A stretch of DNA of 7,943 nucleotides from an uncultured Actinomyces sp. (GTDB lineage: Bacteria > Actinomycetota > Actinomycetes > Actinomycetales > Actinomycetaceae). Positions 1 to 4,650 of the stretch are shown one piece after another (position 1 is the stretch's first letter; every line of letters begins with the position of its first letter). The notes under the pieces were generated by a model. The model ran no database searches and was not told where the DNA came from. It worked only from the letters and a program-made list of their open reading frames with translations. A program made the position numbers and the translations under genes. The stretch lies in NCBI GenBank assembly GCA_945949035.1, contig CAMFDH010000053.1, positions 1-7,943 on the forward strand, given 5' to 3'.

Positions 1-4
1 GGGA

Positions 5-37
5 CGTTCGGCCGAACCCATGGCCCCCGGCCGAACG
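5..37. repeat. 10-bp inverted repeat upstream of the tRNA
   Basis: CGTTCGGCCG (5-14) is perfectly complementary to CGGCCGAACG (28-37), with a 13-nt loop between. No T-rich tail follows, so it may be a weak terminator of an upstream transcript or a processing hairpin before the tRNA. It lies at the window edge, so its upstream context is unknown. Confidence 0.4.
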
Positions 38-67
38 ACTCGCCCGGGTGCACAAGCACCAGACAAT

Positions 68-140
68 GCCTTCGTAGCTCAGGGGATAGAGCGCCACCCT
101 CCTAAGGTGGGCGTCGCAGGTTCGAATCCTGCCGAGGGCA
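68..140 (+). tRNA. tRNA-Arg, anticodon CCU
   Basis: A complete 73-nt cloverleaf is visible. The acceptor stem is GCCTTCG with CGAGGGC (one G-U pair), followed by T8-A9. The D-arm is GCTC/GAGC around AGGGGATA. The anticodon stem is CCACC/GGTGG around CTCCTAA, giving anticodon CCU, which reads the Arg codon AGG. The variable loop has 5 nt, and the T-arm is GCAGG/CCTGC around TTCGAAT. The discriminator base is A140. The next bases are CCG, so the 3' CCA is not fully encoded and must be added by the host nucleotidyltransferase. AGG is normally rare in GC-rich actinobacteria, which fits a phage-carried supplementary tRNA. Confidence 0.97.
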
Positions 141-236
141 CCGAGTGACGGTTCACCCCCAACTCTCCTGACGTTCTACTTTGAGGAGTCGATTTTCCAG
201 TTCGCTACTGACGAAGATGAGAAGTAGAGGGAACAG

Positions 237-545
237 ATGCAAAAAATCTCAGTATACATCCGCCTGGAAATTCACAAGGGTGATTACGTTTTTGACGACT
301 GCGTCACTTTCAACATGCCTTGGCCTGCTAACGCGCAAATTCCACGCTCCGGGGAGACGGTCGAACTAGACTCAATTGGCGGAATTTCCATCCTGGTAGA
401 AAGTGTGAAGCACTTCGCGGTAAAACGTGAATCACTGGAGGTTGATATCTTTCTTTACGGGAGACCGCCCTGCCTAGAAACCCCCAGGGAAGAACTTATC
501 GCCTGCTTGAAGAGCAGCCACTTCGTGGAGGACATCCGCAACTGA
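237..545 (+). CDS. Hypothetical small protein, 102 aa, AT-richer gene
   Basis: I do not recognise this protein. The ATG at 237 is preceded by an AGAGGGA ribosome-binding site (226-232) at 4-nt spacing, and the gene ends 3 nt before the tRNA-like element at 549. The product alternates charged and aliphatic residues (KISVYIRLEI near the N-terminus, ESLEVDIFLYG around 70-80), suggesting a small beta-rich domain with a helical C-terminus. It has no signal peptide or membrane segment. GC content is close to 50 percent, well below that of neighbouring genes, and many codons end in A or T, which suggests recent acquisition. A 7-bp complementarity (TCTACTT 175-181 with AAGTAGA 222-228) could partly mask the ribosome-binding site. 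Confidence 0.72.
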   Translation: MQKISVYIRLEIHKGDYVFDDCVTFNMPWPANAQIPRSGETVELDSIGGISILVESVKHFAVKRESLEVDIFLYGRPPCLETPREELIACLKSSHFVEDIRN

Positions 546-548
546 CTC

Positions 549-624
549 GGGCTGAACGGCGAGCAGGTGAAGTCCGTGCGGCAAGCAGGAGCCGCACAGA
601 GGGGTTCGACTCCCCTCCAGCCCA
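549..624 (+). ncRNA. tRNA-like element with a non-canonical anticodon arm
   Basis: The element is 76 nt, the size of a tRNA. GGGCTG (549-554) pairs with CAGCCC (618-623) as an acceptor stem. A perfect T-arm, AGGGG/CCCCT around TTCGACT, lies at 600-616, and A624 would be the discriminator base. The middle is not a normal tRNA: the usual T8 and A9 are missing, and the only D-type stem (ACGG 556-559 with CCGT 574-577) has a 14-nt loop. The anticodon-position hairpin is a 7-bp stem (576-582 with 591-597) closed by the 8-nt loop AAGCAGGA, which has no U33 before an anticodon. It is therefore either a degenerate tRNA or a non-decoding tRNA mimic. CCA is not encoded. Confidence 0.6.
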
Positions 625-634
625 CGGCGGGAGA

Positions 635-720
635 CCACCCGAACTCTTACCGGGTGGCAGGAGAGGTCAACTTCGGTGAACAGGCCGCGCGGCGGATAGA
701 CACCGAAGCAAGATCTCCTG
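635..720 (+). ncRNA. Folded RNA region or leader of unknown function
   Basis: Three perfect helices stack in this gene-free stretch. CCACCCG (635-641) pairs with CGGGTGG (651-657) over a 9-nt loop. CAGGAGA (658-664) pairs with TCTCCTG (714-720). Nested inside it, CTTCGGTG (671-678) pairs with CACCGAAG (701-708), and the inner loop holds the self-complementary GCCGCGCGGC (684-693). The region starts 10 nt after the tRNA-like element and ends 60 nt before the next start codon. It could be an independent small RNA, a structured 3' extension of the tRNA-like transcript, or a 5' leader of the 781 gene. I recognise no known riboswitch. Confidence 0.4.
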
Positions 721-747
721 ATCCGTAGTAGCGACACCCGCGCTTAC

Positions 748-763
748 TTCCCCGACCGGGGAA
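748..763 (+). promoter_or_regulatory. Small hairpin just upstream of a ribosome-binding site
   Basis: TTCCCC (748-753) pairs with GGGGAA (758-763) around the tetraloop GACC. It ends 6 nt before the AAAAGGAGA ribosome-binding site of the 781 gene. It could protect the 5' end of a processed mRNA or modulate initiation. Confidence 0.35.
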
Positions 764-780
764 ACTGGAAAAGGAGAAAC

Positions 781-984
781 ATGAAGAAGCTGGTCCTTGA
801 GATCGACCTGACCCATCCGGACTACCTGACCGAGAGCAGCCTGGTCTCCGGCAGCCAGATCGCCACGACGCTGGAGGCCGTGGCCGGTCGAGTTGACAGC
901 CATGACATGGCGTCCGGGGAGAACGGTGTCATCCTCGCCAACAGCGATCGCACTCCGGTCGGAAGCTGGAAGATCGTCAACTGA
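781..984 (+). CDS. Hypothetical small protein, 67 aa
   Basis: I do not recognise this protein. The ATG at 781 follows AAAAGGAGAAAC, one of the strongest ribosome-binding sites in the window. The product is acidic and begins with a possible beta strand (KKLVLEIDL). A Ser/Thr-rich middle follows, and the end looks like a strand (SWKIVN). It has no cysteine pair, signal peptide or membrane segment. The stop is followed 30 nt later by a strong terminator hairpin, so the gene is probably the last of its transcript. Unknown small cytoplasmic phage protein is as far as the sequence goes. Confidence 0.75.
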   Translation: MKKLVLEIDLTHPDYLTESSLVSGSQIATTLEAVAGRVDSHDMASGENGVILANSDRTPVGSWKIVN

Positions 985-1014
985 GGTCCAAACAACGCCA
1001 TCAAGTTCATGACG

Positions 1015-1048
1015 AGGCGCCCCATCTTCCACGAGATGGGGCGCCTTC
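1015..1048 (+). terminator. Strong hairpin terminator after the 781 gene
   Basis: A perfect 13-bp stem (AGGCGCCCCATCT 1015-1027 with AGATGGGGCGCCT 1034-1046) closes a 6-nt loop, TCCACG. It is followed only by TTCTCC, a weak T-tail, but the stem is very stable and lies between two genes. Confidence 0.8.
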
Positions 1049-1110
1049 TCCGTGACGACGTAGAACGGAAACCTGATAGAGGGTTCACCAAGGAAAGGAA
1101 GGAACACCTC

Positions 1111-1581
1111 ATGCAGACTTTCAAGATGGACACCGACATCAATGACTTCCTGAACGAGACCAGTCAGGAAGCCGCCGCCGACCTCATCGAGAAGCACCCG
1201 GACCTCACCTACGGTGCGGCCTCTGGTGCCTCCCGGATCGACCTCGCCCTCCAGGTGATGTTCCCCGGCGGGGACCCGAAGAAGATGCAGAACATCCGTG
1301 CGCTGATCCTCGGGCAGCTCGTCAAGGACAAGGTCGACTGGGCGGAGAACTACCGGACGACCCTGGCGAAGACCTACCGTCCCGCCTACGACTCCGCCCT
1401 GGCGGCGGGTGTCGAGCCCGCTCCGGTCATCGCCGCCAACTGCAAGATCTCCCTCAAGGAGGCCCGCGCCCTCGCTCGCACCTTCAAGAAGGAGGACAGT
1501 AACTCCGCGCCGGACGCTGGTTCCGTCGAGAACTCCGCCCCGGACGTCGAGGAGTTCGACGAGGGCAACGTGGAAAACTGA
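1111..1581 (+). CDS. Hypothetical helical protein with an acidic tail, 156 aa
   Basis: I do not recognise this protein. The start at ATG 1111 is chosen because GGAAGGAA (1097-1104) sits at a suitable distance. The in-frame ATG at 1009 lies before the terminator hairpin and lacks a ribosome-binding site. Residues 1-120 are predicted mostly helical and Ala/Leu-rich, with a central FPGGDPKK turn. One part (VIAANCKISLKEARALARTF, about 107-126) resembles a short DNA-binding or interaction helix pair, but not strongly enough for a family call. The last 28 residues are Asp/Glu/Asn/Ser-rich and contain NSAPD twice, probably a disordered acidic tail. A single Cys is present, with no transmembrane segment. 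Confidence 0.78.
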   Translation: MQTFKMDTDINDFLNETSQEAAADLIEKHPDLTYGAASGASRIDLALQVMFPGGDPKKMQNIRALILGQLVKDKVDWAENYRTTLAKTYRPAYDSALAAGVEPAPVIAANCKISLKEARALARTFKKEDSNSAPDAGSVENSAPDVEEFDEGNVEN

Positions 1582-1625
1582 CGCTCCGCGTCGAACAACT
1601 TTCATCAGGAACTTTGCACTTGTTT

Positions 1626-1654
1626 CCCCGCTCCCTACCTAGGGGGCGGGGTTT
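1626..1654 (+). terminator. Hairpin terminator after the 1111 gene
   Basis: CCCCGCTCCC (1626-1635) pairs with GGGGGCGGGG (1642-1651), 10 bp with one G-U, around the loop TACCTA. TTT follows. The position, 45 nt after a stop codon and 35 nt before the next start, fits a terminator. Confidence 0.75.
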
Positions 1655-1688
1655 CCTGTATTCTCCACACAAGGAAAAGGAGAACAAC

Positions 1689-1973
1689 ATGCACTCTCAT
1701 GGATTCATTCGGGGGTCGACCGAGTTCCGAGACAAGGTCTGGGAACTCGCCAAGGTAGGCCACGCCAACATCTACGCGCTCGCCAAGAACACCTCCAACC
1801 AGACAACCCCCCTGTACCACCTGCTGCGAACGAAGGACATGTTCGACCTGATCGACTTCACGGCCCTCGCCGAGGCGACGGCCCGCCCGATCTACATGGA
1901 GGACTTCGCTCAGGCCCTGGTTCATGCGAACAAGACCAGCAACGAACTGACCGTCGAGATCTTCACCGACTGA
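1689..1973 (+). CDS. Hypothetical protein with a possible HTH, 94 aa
   Basis: The start is ATG 1689, preceded by AAGGAAAAGGAG; an in-frame ATG at 1614 lies before the terminator hairpin and is rejected. Residues 25-65 have the spacing of an XRE-type helix-turn-helix. A helix with ALAKNT is followed by a turn, then a helix NQTTPLYHLL, then DLIDFTALAEATARPI, which resembles the usual dtLlkLAkaL ending. If this is right, the protein is a small DNA-binding regulator, but the resemblance is by eye and the glycine usual in the turn is absent. The 1986 gene follows 12 nt after the stop and is probably co-transcribed. Confidence 0.78.
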   Translation: MHSHGFIRGSTEFRDKVWELAKVGHANIYALAKNTSNQTTPLYHLLRTKDMFDLIDFTALAEATARPIYMEDFAQALVHANKTSNELTVEIFTD

Positions 1974-1985
1974 AAGGGCATTCTC

Positions 1986-2264
1986 GTGACCAACTCCGCC
2001 TGGCTCAACCTGGTGAACCTCGACGGCTCTAACGAGCACATGAGCCTGTGCAACGCGGCGCTCATGGAGGTCCAGCAGGTGGAGCGTGTTCGCACCCTGC
2101 GTCTCGTCGCCAACGCGCTCTCCGAGATGGCCGGATTCAAGGTCTCCACCATGGGGACGGTGGACGTGGTCATGCTGGCCCGCGACCTGGTGATGGCGAA
2201 CCCGTCCATCCGAATGGAGGACGCCCTGACGGAGGCCCAGGAGTCTCTGGGGCGCCGGACCTGA
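1986..2264 (+). CDS. Hypothetical helical protein, 92 aa
   Basis: I do not recognise this protein. The gene begins with GTG at 1986, with GAAAGGG (overlapping the previous stop codon) as the ribosome-binding site. Translation is therefore probably coupled to the 1689 gene. The product is largely helical: residues 20-45 are rich in Leu, Ala, Val, Glu and Arg, then comes a short GFKVSTMGTVDVV segment and two further helices (MLARDLVMANP, MEDALTEAQESLG). It has no catalytic motif, cysteine cluster or membrane segment. It may be a partner of the preceding protein. A long hairpin follows the stop and closes this two-gene unit. Confidence 0.75.
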   Translation: MTNSAWLNLVNLDGSNEHMSLCNAALMEVQQVERVRTLRLVANALSEMAGFKVSTMGTVDVVMLARDLVMANPSIRMEDALTEAQESLGRRT

Positions 2265-2280
2265 CCCGAAGAACCTTCAG

Positions 2281-2326
2281 GCCCCGGTCGCGCACCCCCC
2301 ATTAGCGGAAGGTGTGCGACCGGGGC
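2281..2326 (+). terminator. Long hairpin terminator after the 1986 gene
   Basis: A 16-bp stem (2281-2296 with 2311-2326, one G-U pair, starting GCCCCGGTCG) closes a 14-nt loop. No T-run follows, as is common for hairpin terminators in GC-rich actinobacterial sequences. It lies 16 nt after the stop codon. Confidence 0.72.
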
Positions 2327-2452
2327 GGATGCTGAGAACTCTCATGACTCACAAAGATCCACCCGAACTGTGCGGCACGTCACATGGGGAGGGCGTCCGA
2401 TCCTGGCCCGTTCCCGCGTGGAAGAAGGAGAAGCTGACGAAAGGGAACGACC

Positions 2453-2644
2453 ATGACCAAGAGGAACTGGGACCAGGCACGCGCGGAGCGCAACGTCCGG
2501 AAGGGTAAGCGTCGTTGGGAAGAAGACGGCCTGGGGTTCACCGTCCTTTCCCAGCCGGGCTGCTGGTGTGGGCAGAAGCTGTTCCACGACTGGCCCGGCA
2601 AAGCCGAAGGCGCCCCCCACCCGCAACAAGAAGGCAACCCCTGA
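2453..2644 (+). CDS. Hypothetical small basic protein, 63 aa
   Basis: I do not recognise this protein. The ATG at 2453 follows AAAGGGAACGACC. The N-terminal 22 residues are strongly basic and helical (MTKRNWDQARAERNVRKGKR), suggesting nucleic-acid contact. The middle contains a CWC motif, two cysteines one residue apart, followed by GQKLFHDW. The C-terminus is Pro/Gly-rich and probably disordered. The two cysteines plus a nearby His could bind a metal, but no full zinc-finger set is present. The reading is weaker than for neighbours because the gene is short; the ribosome-binding site is the main support. The 2684 gene starts 39 nt downstream. Confidence 0.6.
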   Translation: MTKRNWDQARAERNVRKGKRRWEEDGLGFTVLSQPGCWCGQKLFHDWPGKAEGAPHPQQEGNP

Positions 2645-2683
2645 ACACCTTGCCCAAGACTCACCCCTGAAGAAGGAAATGAC

Positions 2684-2980
2684 ATGCTCTACCTCAAGGC
2701 CAACCTCCTGACTCCGAACGGCGAGGCTGGAGATCTGATCTGGCTGGGCCGGTTCCGCACCAACGCGGCCATGTCCCGAGTGTTCTCCTTCAGCGACGAG
2801 ATGGCTATCTCGCTCTTCACTCGGGGGGAGTTTGTCGCAGGCAGAGTCTCTTACTCGATGGGGCACACCCTCCCCGCCGAGGACATGGCTACCGCCAAGG
2901 ACTCGTTCATCATGTACATCGAGAAGGTGGACGGCGAGATCGTGCGGACCGACGTTCCGGCGCCCACCAAGCACAACTGA
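2684..2980 (+). CDS. Hypothetical protein, 98 aa
   Basis: I do not recognise this protein. The ATG at 2684 is preceded by AAGAAGGAAATGAC. The sequence alternates short possible strands (LYLKANLL, DLIWLGRF, VFSFSDEMAISLF, GRVSYSMG, SFIMYIEKVDGEIV) with glycine and charged turns, suggesting a compact beta-rich domain. No catalytic motif, cysteine or signal peptide is seen. The 80-nt gap that follows holds the first copy of the palindromic operator motif, which separates this gene from the ATP-grasp gene. Confidence 0.75.
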   Translation: MLYLKANLLTPNGEAGDLIWLGRFRTNAAMSRVFSFSDEMAISLFTRGEFVAGRVSYSMGHTLPAEDMATAKDSFIMYIEKVDGEIVRTDVPAPTKHN

Positions 2981-3023
2981 CCTTTGATCAGCTGCCCCAG
3001 CATGCTGCCTGAACCCCACTACC

Positions 3024-3041
3024 GCATGGCCTAGGCCATGC
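3024..3041. promoter_or_regulatory. 18-bp perfect palindrome upstream of the ATP-grasp gene
   Basis: GCATGGCCTAGGCCATGC is a perfect 18-bp palindrome, 19 nt before the ATP-grasp start codon. It is the most symmetrical of five copies of the TGGCCTAGGCCA motif in this window, which suggests a binding site for a dimeric regulator. In mRNA it could also fold just ahead of the ribosome-binding site. I see no clear -35/-10 pair beside this copy. Confidence 0.6.
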
Positions 3042-3060
3042 AAACCATGAAAGGAACACC

Positions 3061-4089
3061 ATGACCATCAACATCTGGATCAACCGCGCAGGCCCCTCCC
3101 GCATCCAGGCGATGCGGATGCTCCGCAACAACCCCGACGGCCGGGCCGTCACCATCCACGCCACCCGCGCCAACCTCTCCAACCCCTCCCAGCACTTCTG
3201 CGACGTCGGCGGACGCGAGCCCGGAAGCGAGGCCACCGACGAGGAGTACGGACAGTTCGCCGTCGACTACGTCCGCCAGCACAAGATCAACGTCATCATC
3301 CCGACCTCCCGCATCGCCGCCCTCGCCGCCCGCAGCGCCAAGCTCGCCGAGCTGGGCTGCGTCGTCATGACCCCCAACTGGAGGATCGCCAAGGTCACCG
3401 ACTCCAAGAGCGTCACGTACCGCGAGGCCGAGCTGCTGGGCATCAAGACGCCGCCCCACTTCACCGTCTACACCGCCAGCGAGTTCAGCGACGCCGTCCA
3501 GTACCTCCGCGCCGTCGGCTACACCGCCTGCGTCAAGCCCGACACCGGATGGGCCGCCAGCTCCTTCCGCATCATCGAGGACTCGGCCACCTCGATGGAC
3601 TCCCTGCTCACCTCGGTCAAGCCCATCGTGGACCTGGAGACCTACGCCACCGCCCTGCACAAGGCCGAGATCGAGGGCCGCGACATCCCCCCGCTCATCG
3701 TCATGCCCTACCTGGATGAGCCGGAGTGGAGCGTCGACATGCTCTCCACCCCCGAGGGCAACGTCCTCGCCGCCGTCCCCCGCGCCAAGTCCGGCTGGTA
3801 CCGCGAGTTCCGTGACGAGGCCGAGGCTCTGGCCATCGCGCACCGACTCGCGGAGATGATGCCGCTCGCTTACCTGTCGAACGTTCAGATGCGTTACCTG
3901 AAGGGTGAGCTGGTGCTGCTGGAGGTCAACCCGCGCGCCTCCGCCGGGATCTTCCACACCGAGGCCACCGGCGTGAACCTGTACTGGGAGGCGGTGAAGC
4001 TCGCCTTCGACGGCGGCGTCCCCGCCGTCCCGCAGCCGAGGCTGGGCGGCAAGGTGCTCCTCTCGGAGCGGGCCGTCCCCATCAACTGA
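3061..4089 (+). CDS. ATP-grasp family ligase, carbamoyl-phosphate-synthase-like
   Basis: ATP-grasp enzymes couple ATP hydrolysis to joining a carboxylate to an amine or thiol through an acyl-phosphate. The 342-residue product has the expected layout. Residues 1-115 form a Rossmann-like preATP-grasp region. A TDSK segment (113-116) leads into the grasp domain. K159 in CVKPDTG is the likely ATP-binding lysine. MPYLDEPEWSVD (215-226) is the ATP-binding hinge with its acidic residues. LLEVNPRASAG (286-296) supplies the metal ligands E288 and N290, followed by EATGVNL as in carbamoyl-phosphate synthase large subunits. Such single-domain enzymes, for example the ATPgrasp_Ter group, often have unknown substrates. 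The start follows GAAAGGAACACC. The shared palindrome upstream suggests co-regulation with the Ro/Y RNA locus; the substrate is not predictable from sequence. Confidence 0.9.
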   Translation: MTINIWINRAGPSRIQAMRMLRNNPDGRAVTIHATRANLSNPSQHFCDVGGREPGSEATDEEYGQFAVDYVRQHKINVIIPTSRIAALAARSAKLAELGCVVMTPNWRIAKVTDSKSVTYREAELLGIKTPPHFTVYTASEFSDAVQYLRAVGYTACVKPDTGWAASSFRIIEDSATSMDSLLTSVKPIVDLETYATALHKAEIEGRDIPPLIVMPYLDEPEWSVDMLSTPEGNVLAAVPRAKSGWYREFRDEAEALAIAHRLAEMMPLAYLSNVQMRYLKGELVLLEVNPRASAGIFHTEATGVNLYWEAVKLAFDGGVPAVPQPRLGGKVLLSERAVPIN

Positions 4090-4101
4090 CCAGGTCTCAC
4101 A

Positions 4102-4143
4102 TGGCCTAGGCCGCAGTTCGGAATCTTGTTGCGGCCTAGGCCA
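4102..4143. promoter_or_regulatory. Paired palindromic operators at the Y RNA promoter
   Basis: TGGCCTAGGCCGCA (4102-4115) and TGCGGCCTAGGCCA (4130-4143) form a perfect 14-bp inverted repeat with a 14-nt spacer. Each arm contains the palindromic core GGCCTAGGCC, and the two cores lie 30 bp apart, near three helical turns. The second core overlaps the end of the -35 hexamer of the promoter at 4129-4158. This is the layout expected for cooperative binding by a dimeric regulator. As RNA made by read-through from the ATP-grasp gene, it would also form a stable hairpin. Confidence 0.7.
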
Positions 4144-4158
4144 CGGTCGATGTAGTGT
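4129..4158 (+). promoter_or_regulatory. Sigma-70-type promoter for the Y RNA array
   Basis: TTGCGG (4129-4134) is separated by 18 nt from TAGTGT (4153-4158), which fits actinobacterial housekeeping promoters. Initiation is expected at about 4164-4168, immediately before the first Y-RNA-like module. The palindromic core 4133-4142 overlaps the -35 element and the start of the spacer. Confidence 0.6.
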
Positions 4159-4163
4159 CATAC

Positions 4164-4255
4164 CTGTTCCCCCGGAACCCAGGCTCCACGGCTACTTCTT
4201 TTGGTGAAATCACGCCGGATCGCCGCTTTTCGTCTGGGGGGCTTGAGCATCGCAG
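4164..4255 (+). ncRNA. Y-RNA-like module 1, lacking a tRNA domain
   Basis: This first module of the array has the sequence blocks that define all three: GGAACCC (4174-4180), then GGCTACTTC (4190-4198), and on the 3' side CTTTTCGTCTGG (4226-4237), identical to that of module 3. A helix forms from CCC (4171-4173) and CCCAG (4178-4182) against CTGGGGGG (4234-4241), leaving GGAA bulged, which resembles the bulged helix bound by Ro60. Between the blocks there is only a short arm (CGGC 4189-4192 with GCCG 4214-4217). There is no T-loop or D-loop, so this would be a minimal Y RNA. The boundaries are estimates from the promoter and from the flanking CTG/CAG. Confidence 0.6.
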
Positions 4256-4256
4256 T

Positions 4257-4396
4257 TCCAGAAGGGTCATCGGAACCCTGTAGGGCCGGTTACTTCTTTC
4301 TGGAAAAAAGATCAGGAGCGGTTCGAATCCGCCAACGCCCAAAACTGGCACAGGGCAAACACCGGAACTCACCATTCGTCCGGTGGCTCCTCTGGA
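4257..4396 (+). ncRNA. Y-RNA-like module 2 with half of a tRNA-like domain
   Basis: TCCAGA (4257-4262) pairs with TCTGGA (4391-4396), and the stem continues across one mismatch to 4267/4386. The shared blocks are present: GGAACCC (4272-4278), GGTTACTTC (4288-4296), and ATTCGTCCGG (4374-4383) as the 3' block. A T-arm follows, GCGG/CCGC around the canonical TTCGAAT (4318-4332). Next is a short acceptor-like stem, GCCC 4337-4340 with GGGC 4353-4356. No D-arm (GCTC, loop GG, GAGC) is present; instead the hairpin CACCGG/CCGGTG (4360-4365 with 4380-4385) occupies its place. It is thus an intermediate between modules 1 and 3. Whether it is a separate RNA or part of one long array transcript cannot be read from sequence. 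Confidence 0.6.
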
Positions 4397-4407
4397 CCTG
4401 CGATGTA

Positions 4408-4580
4408 GTGATGCAAGGGCGAGGCGGCCGGAACCCAGGTTTCGGATACTTCAATGCGGAACCGAAGGTCACGGGTTCGAATCCCGTCCCGCTGGTAAAA
4501 AGGTGGGTAGCTCAGCGGTTAGAGCGTCGGTCAGAAACCCGGCACCGACTTTTCGTCTGGTCGTCCCCCTCTTGCATCAC
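4408..4580 (+). ncRNA. yrlA: YrlA-type Y RNA with a permuted tRNA domain
   Basis: A perfect 10-bp terminal stem, GTGATGCAAG (4408-4417) with CTTGCATCAC (4571-4580), closes a 173-nt RNA. Inside are the shared Ro-side blocks GGAACCC (4430-4436), GGATACTTC (4444-4452) and CTTTTCGTCTGG (4549-4560). The core is a tRNA in circularly permuted order. First comes the T-arm ACGGG/CCCGT around TTCGAAT (4471-4487), then the acceptor helix CCCGC (4488-4492) with GTGGG (4503-4507) around a 10-nt loop. TA (positions 8-9) follows, then a perfect D-arm GCTC/GAGC with AGCGGTTA (4510-4525), and last a 6-bp arm (4526-4531 with 4544-4549) in the anticodon position. T-arm before D-arm is the signature of bacterial YrlA RNAs, which bind Ro60 through the terminal-stem side. 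No anticodon is present, so it cannot act in translation. Confidence 0.85.
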
Positions 4581-4586
4581 CTCAAC

Positions 4587-4620
4587 GCCCCTCCCTCGGC
4601 ACCCCGGGGAGGGGCTTTTT
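4587..4620 (+). terminator. Strong intrinsic terminator between the Y RNAs and rsr
   Basis: GCCCCTCCC (4587-4595) pairs with GGGAGGGGC (4607-4615). The stem continues with CGG/CCG around CACC, and TTTTT follows at 4616-4620. It is the clearest intrinsic terminator in the window. It ends the Y RNA transcript 6 nt after the module 3 stem and 30 nt before the rsr start codon, so rsr mRNA would arise from read-through. Confidence 0.92.
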
Positions 4621-4650
4621 CATGCACTCACGGAAAAGGAGAACGCAACC

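Noticed and set aside
1009..1110. Earlier start for the 1111 gene
   Set aside because: It would begin before the strong terminator hairpin at 1015-1046 and lacks a ribosome-binding site, while ATG 1111 has GGAAGGAA.
667..1605. 312-codon minus-strand frame
   Set aside because: It covers two plus-strand genes with good ribosome-binding sites and a terminator between them, and its composition is typical of an antisense shadow.
2342..3043. 233-codon minus-strand frame
   Set aside because: No plausible start signal, and it is opposite two plus-strand genes with ribosome-binding sites.
3031..4161. Long open frame on the minus strand opposite the ATP-grasp gene
   Set aside because: It is Gly/Val/Asp-rich with no ribosome-binding site, the usual shadow of a GC-rich gene with strong third-position bias.
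4503..4549. An ordinary tRNA gene starting at the D-arm side of module 3
   Set aside because: No T-arm follows the D-arm; the matching T-arm lies upstream, so the unit is a permuted tRNA inside a Y RNA.
4201..4650. In-frame upstream extension of rsr, giving a 692-aa protein
   Set aside because: The extension runs through the Y RNA array and the T-tailed terminator, has no ribosome-binding site, and Ro60 proteins are about 540 aa, which matches a start at 4651.
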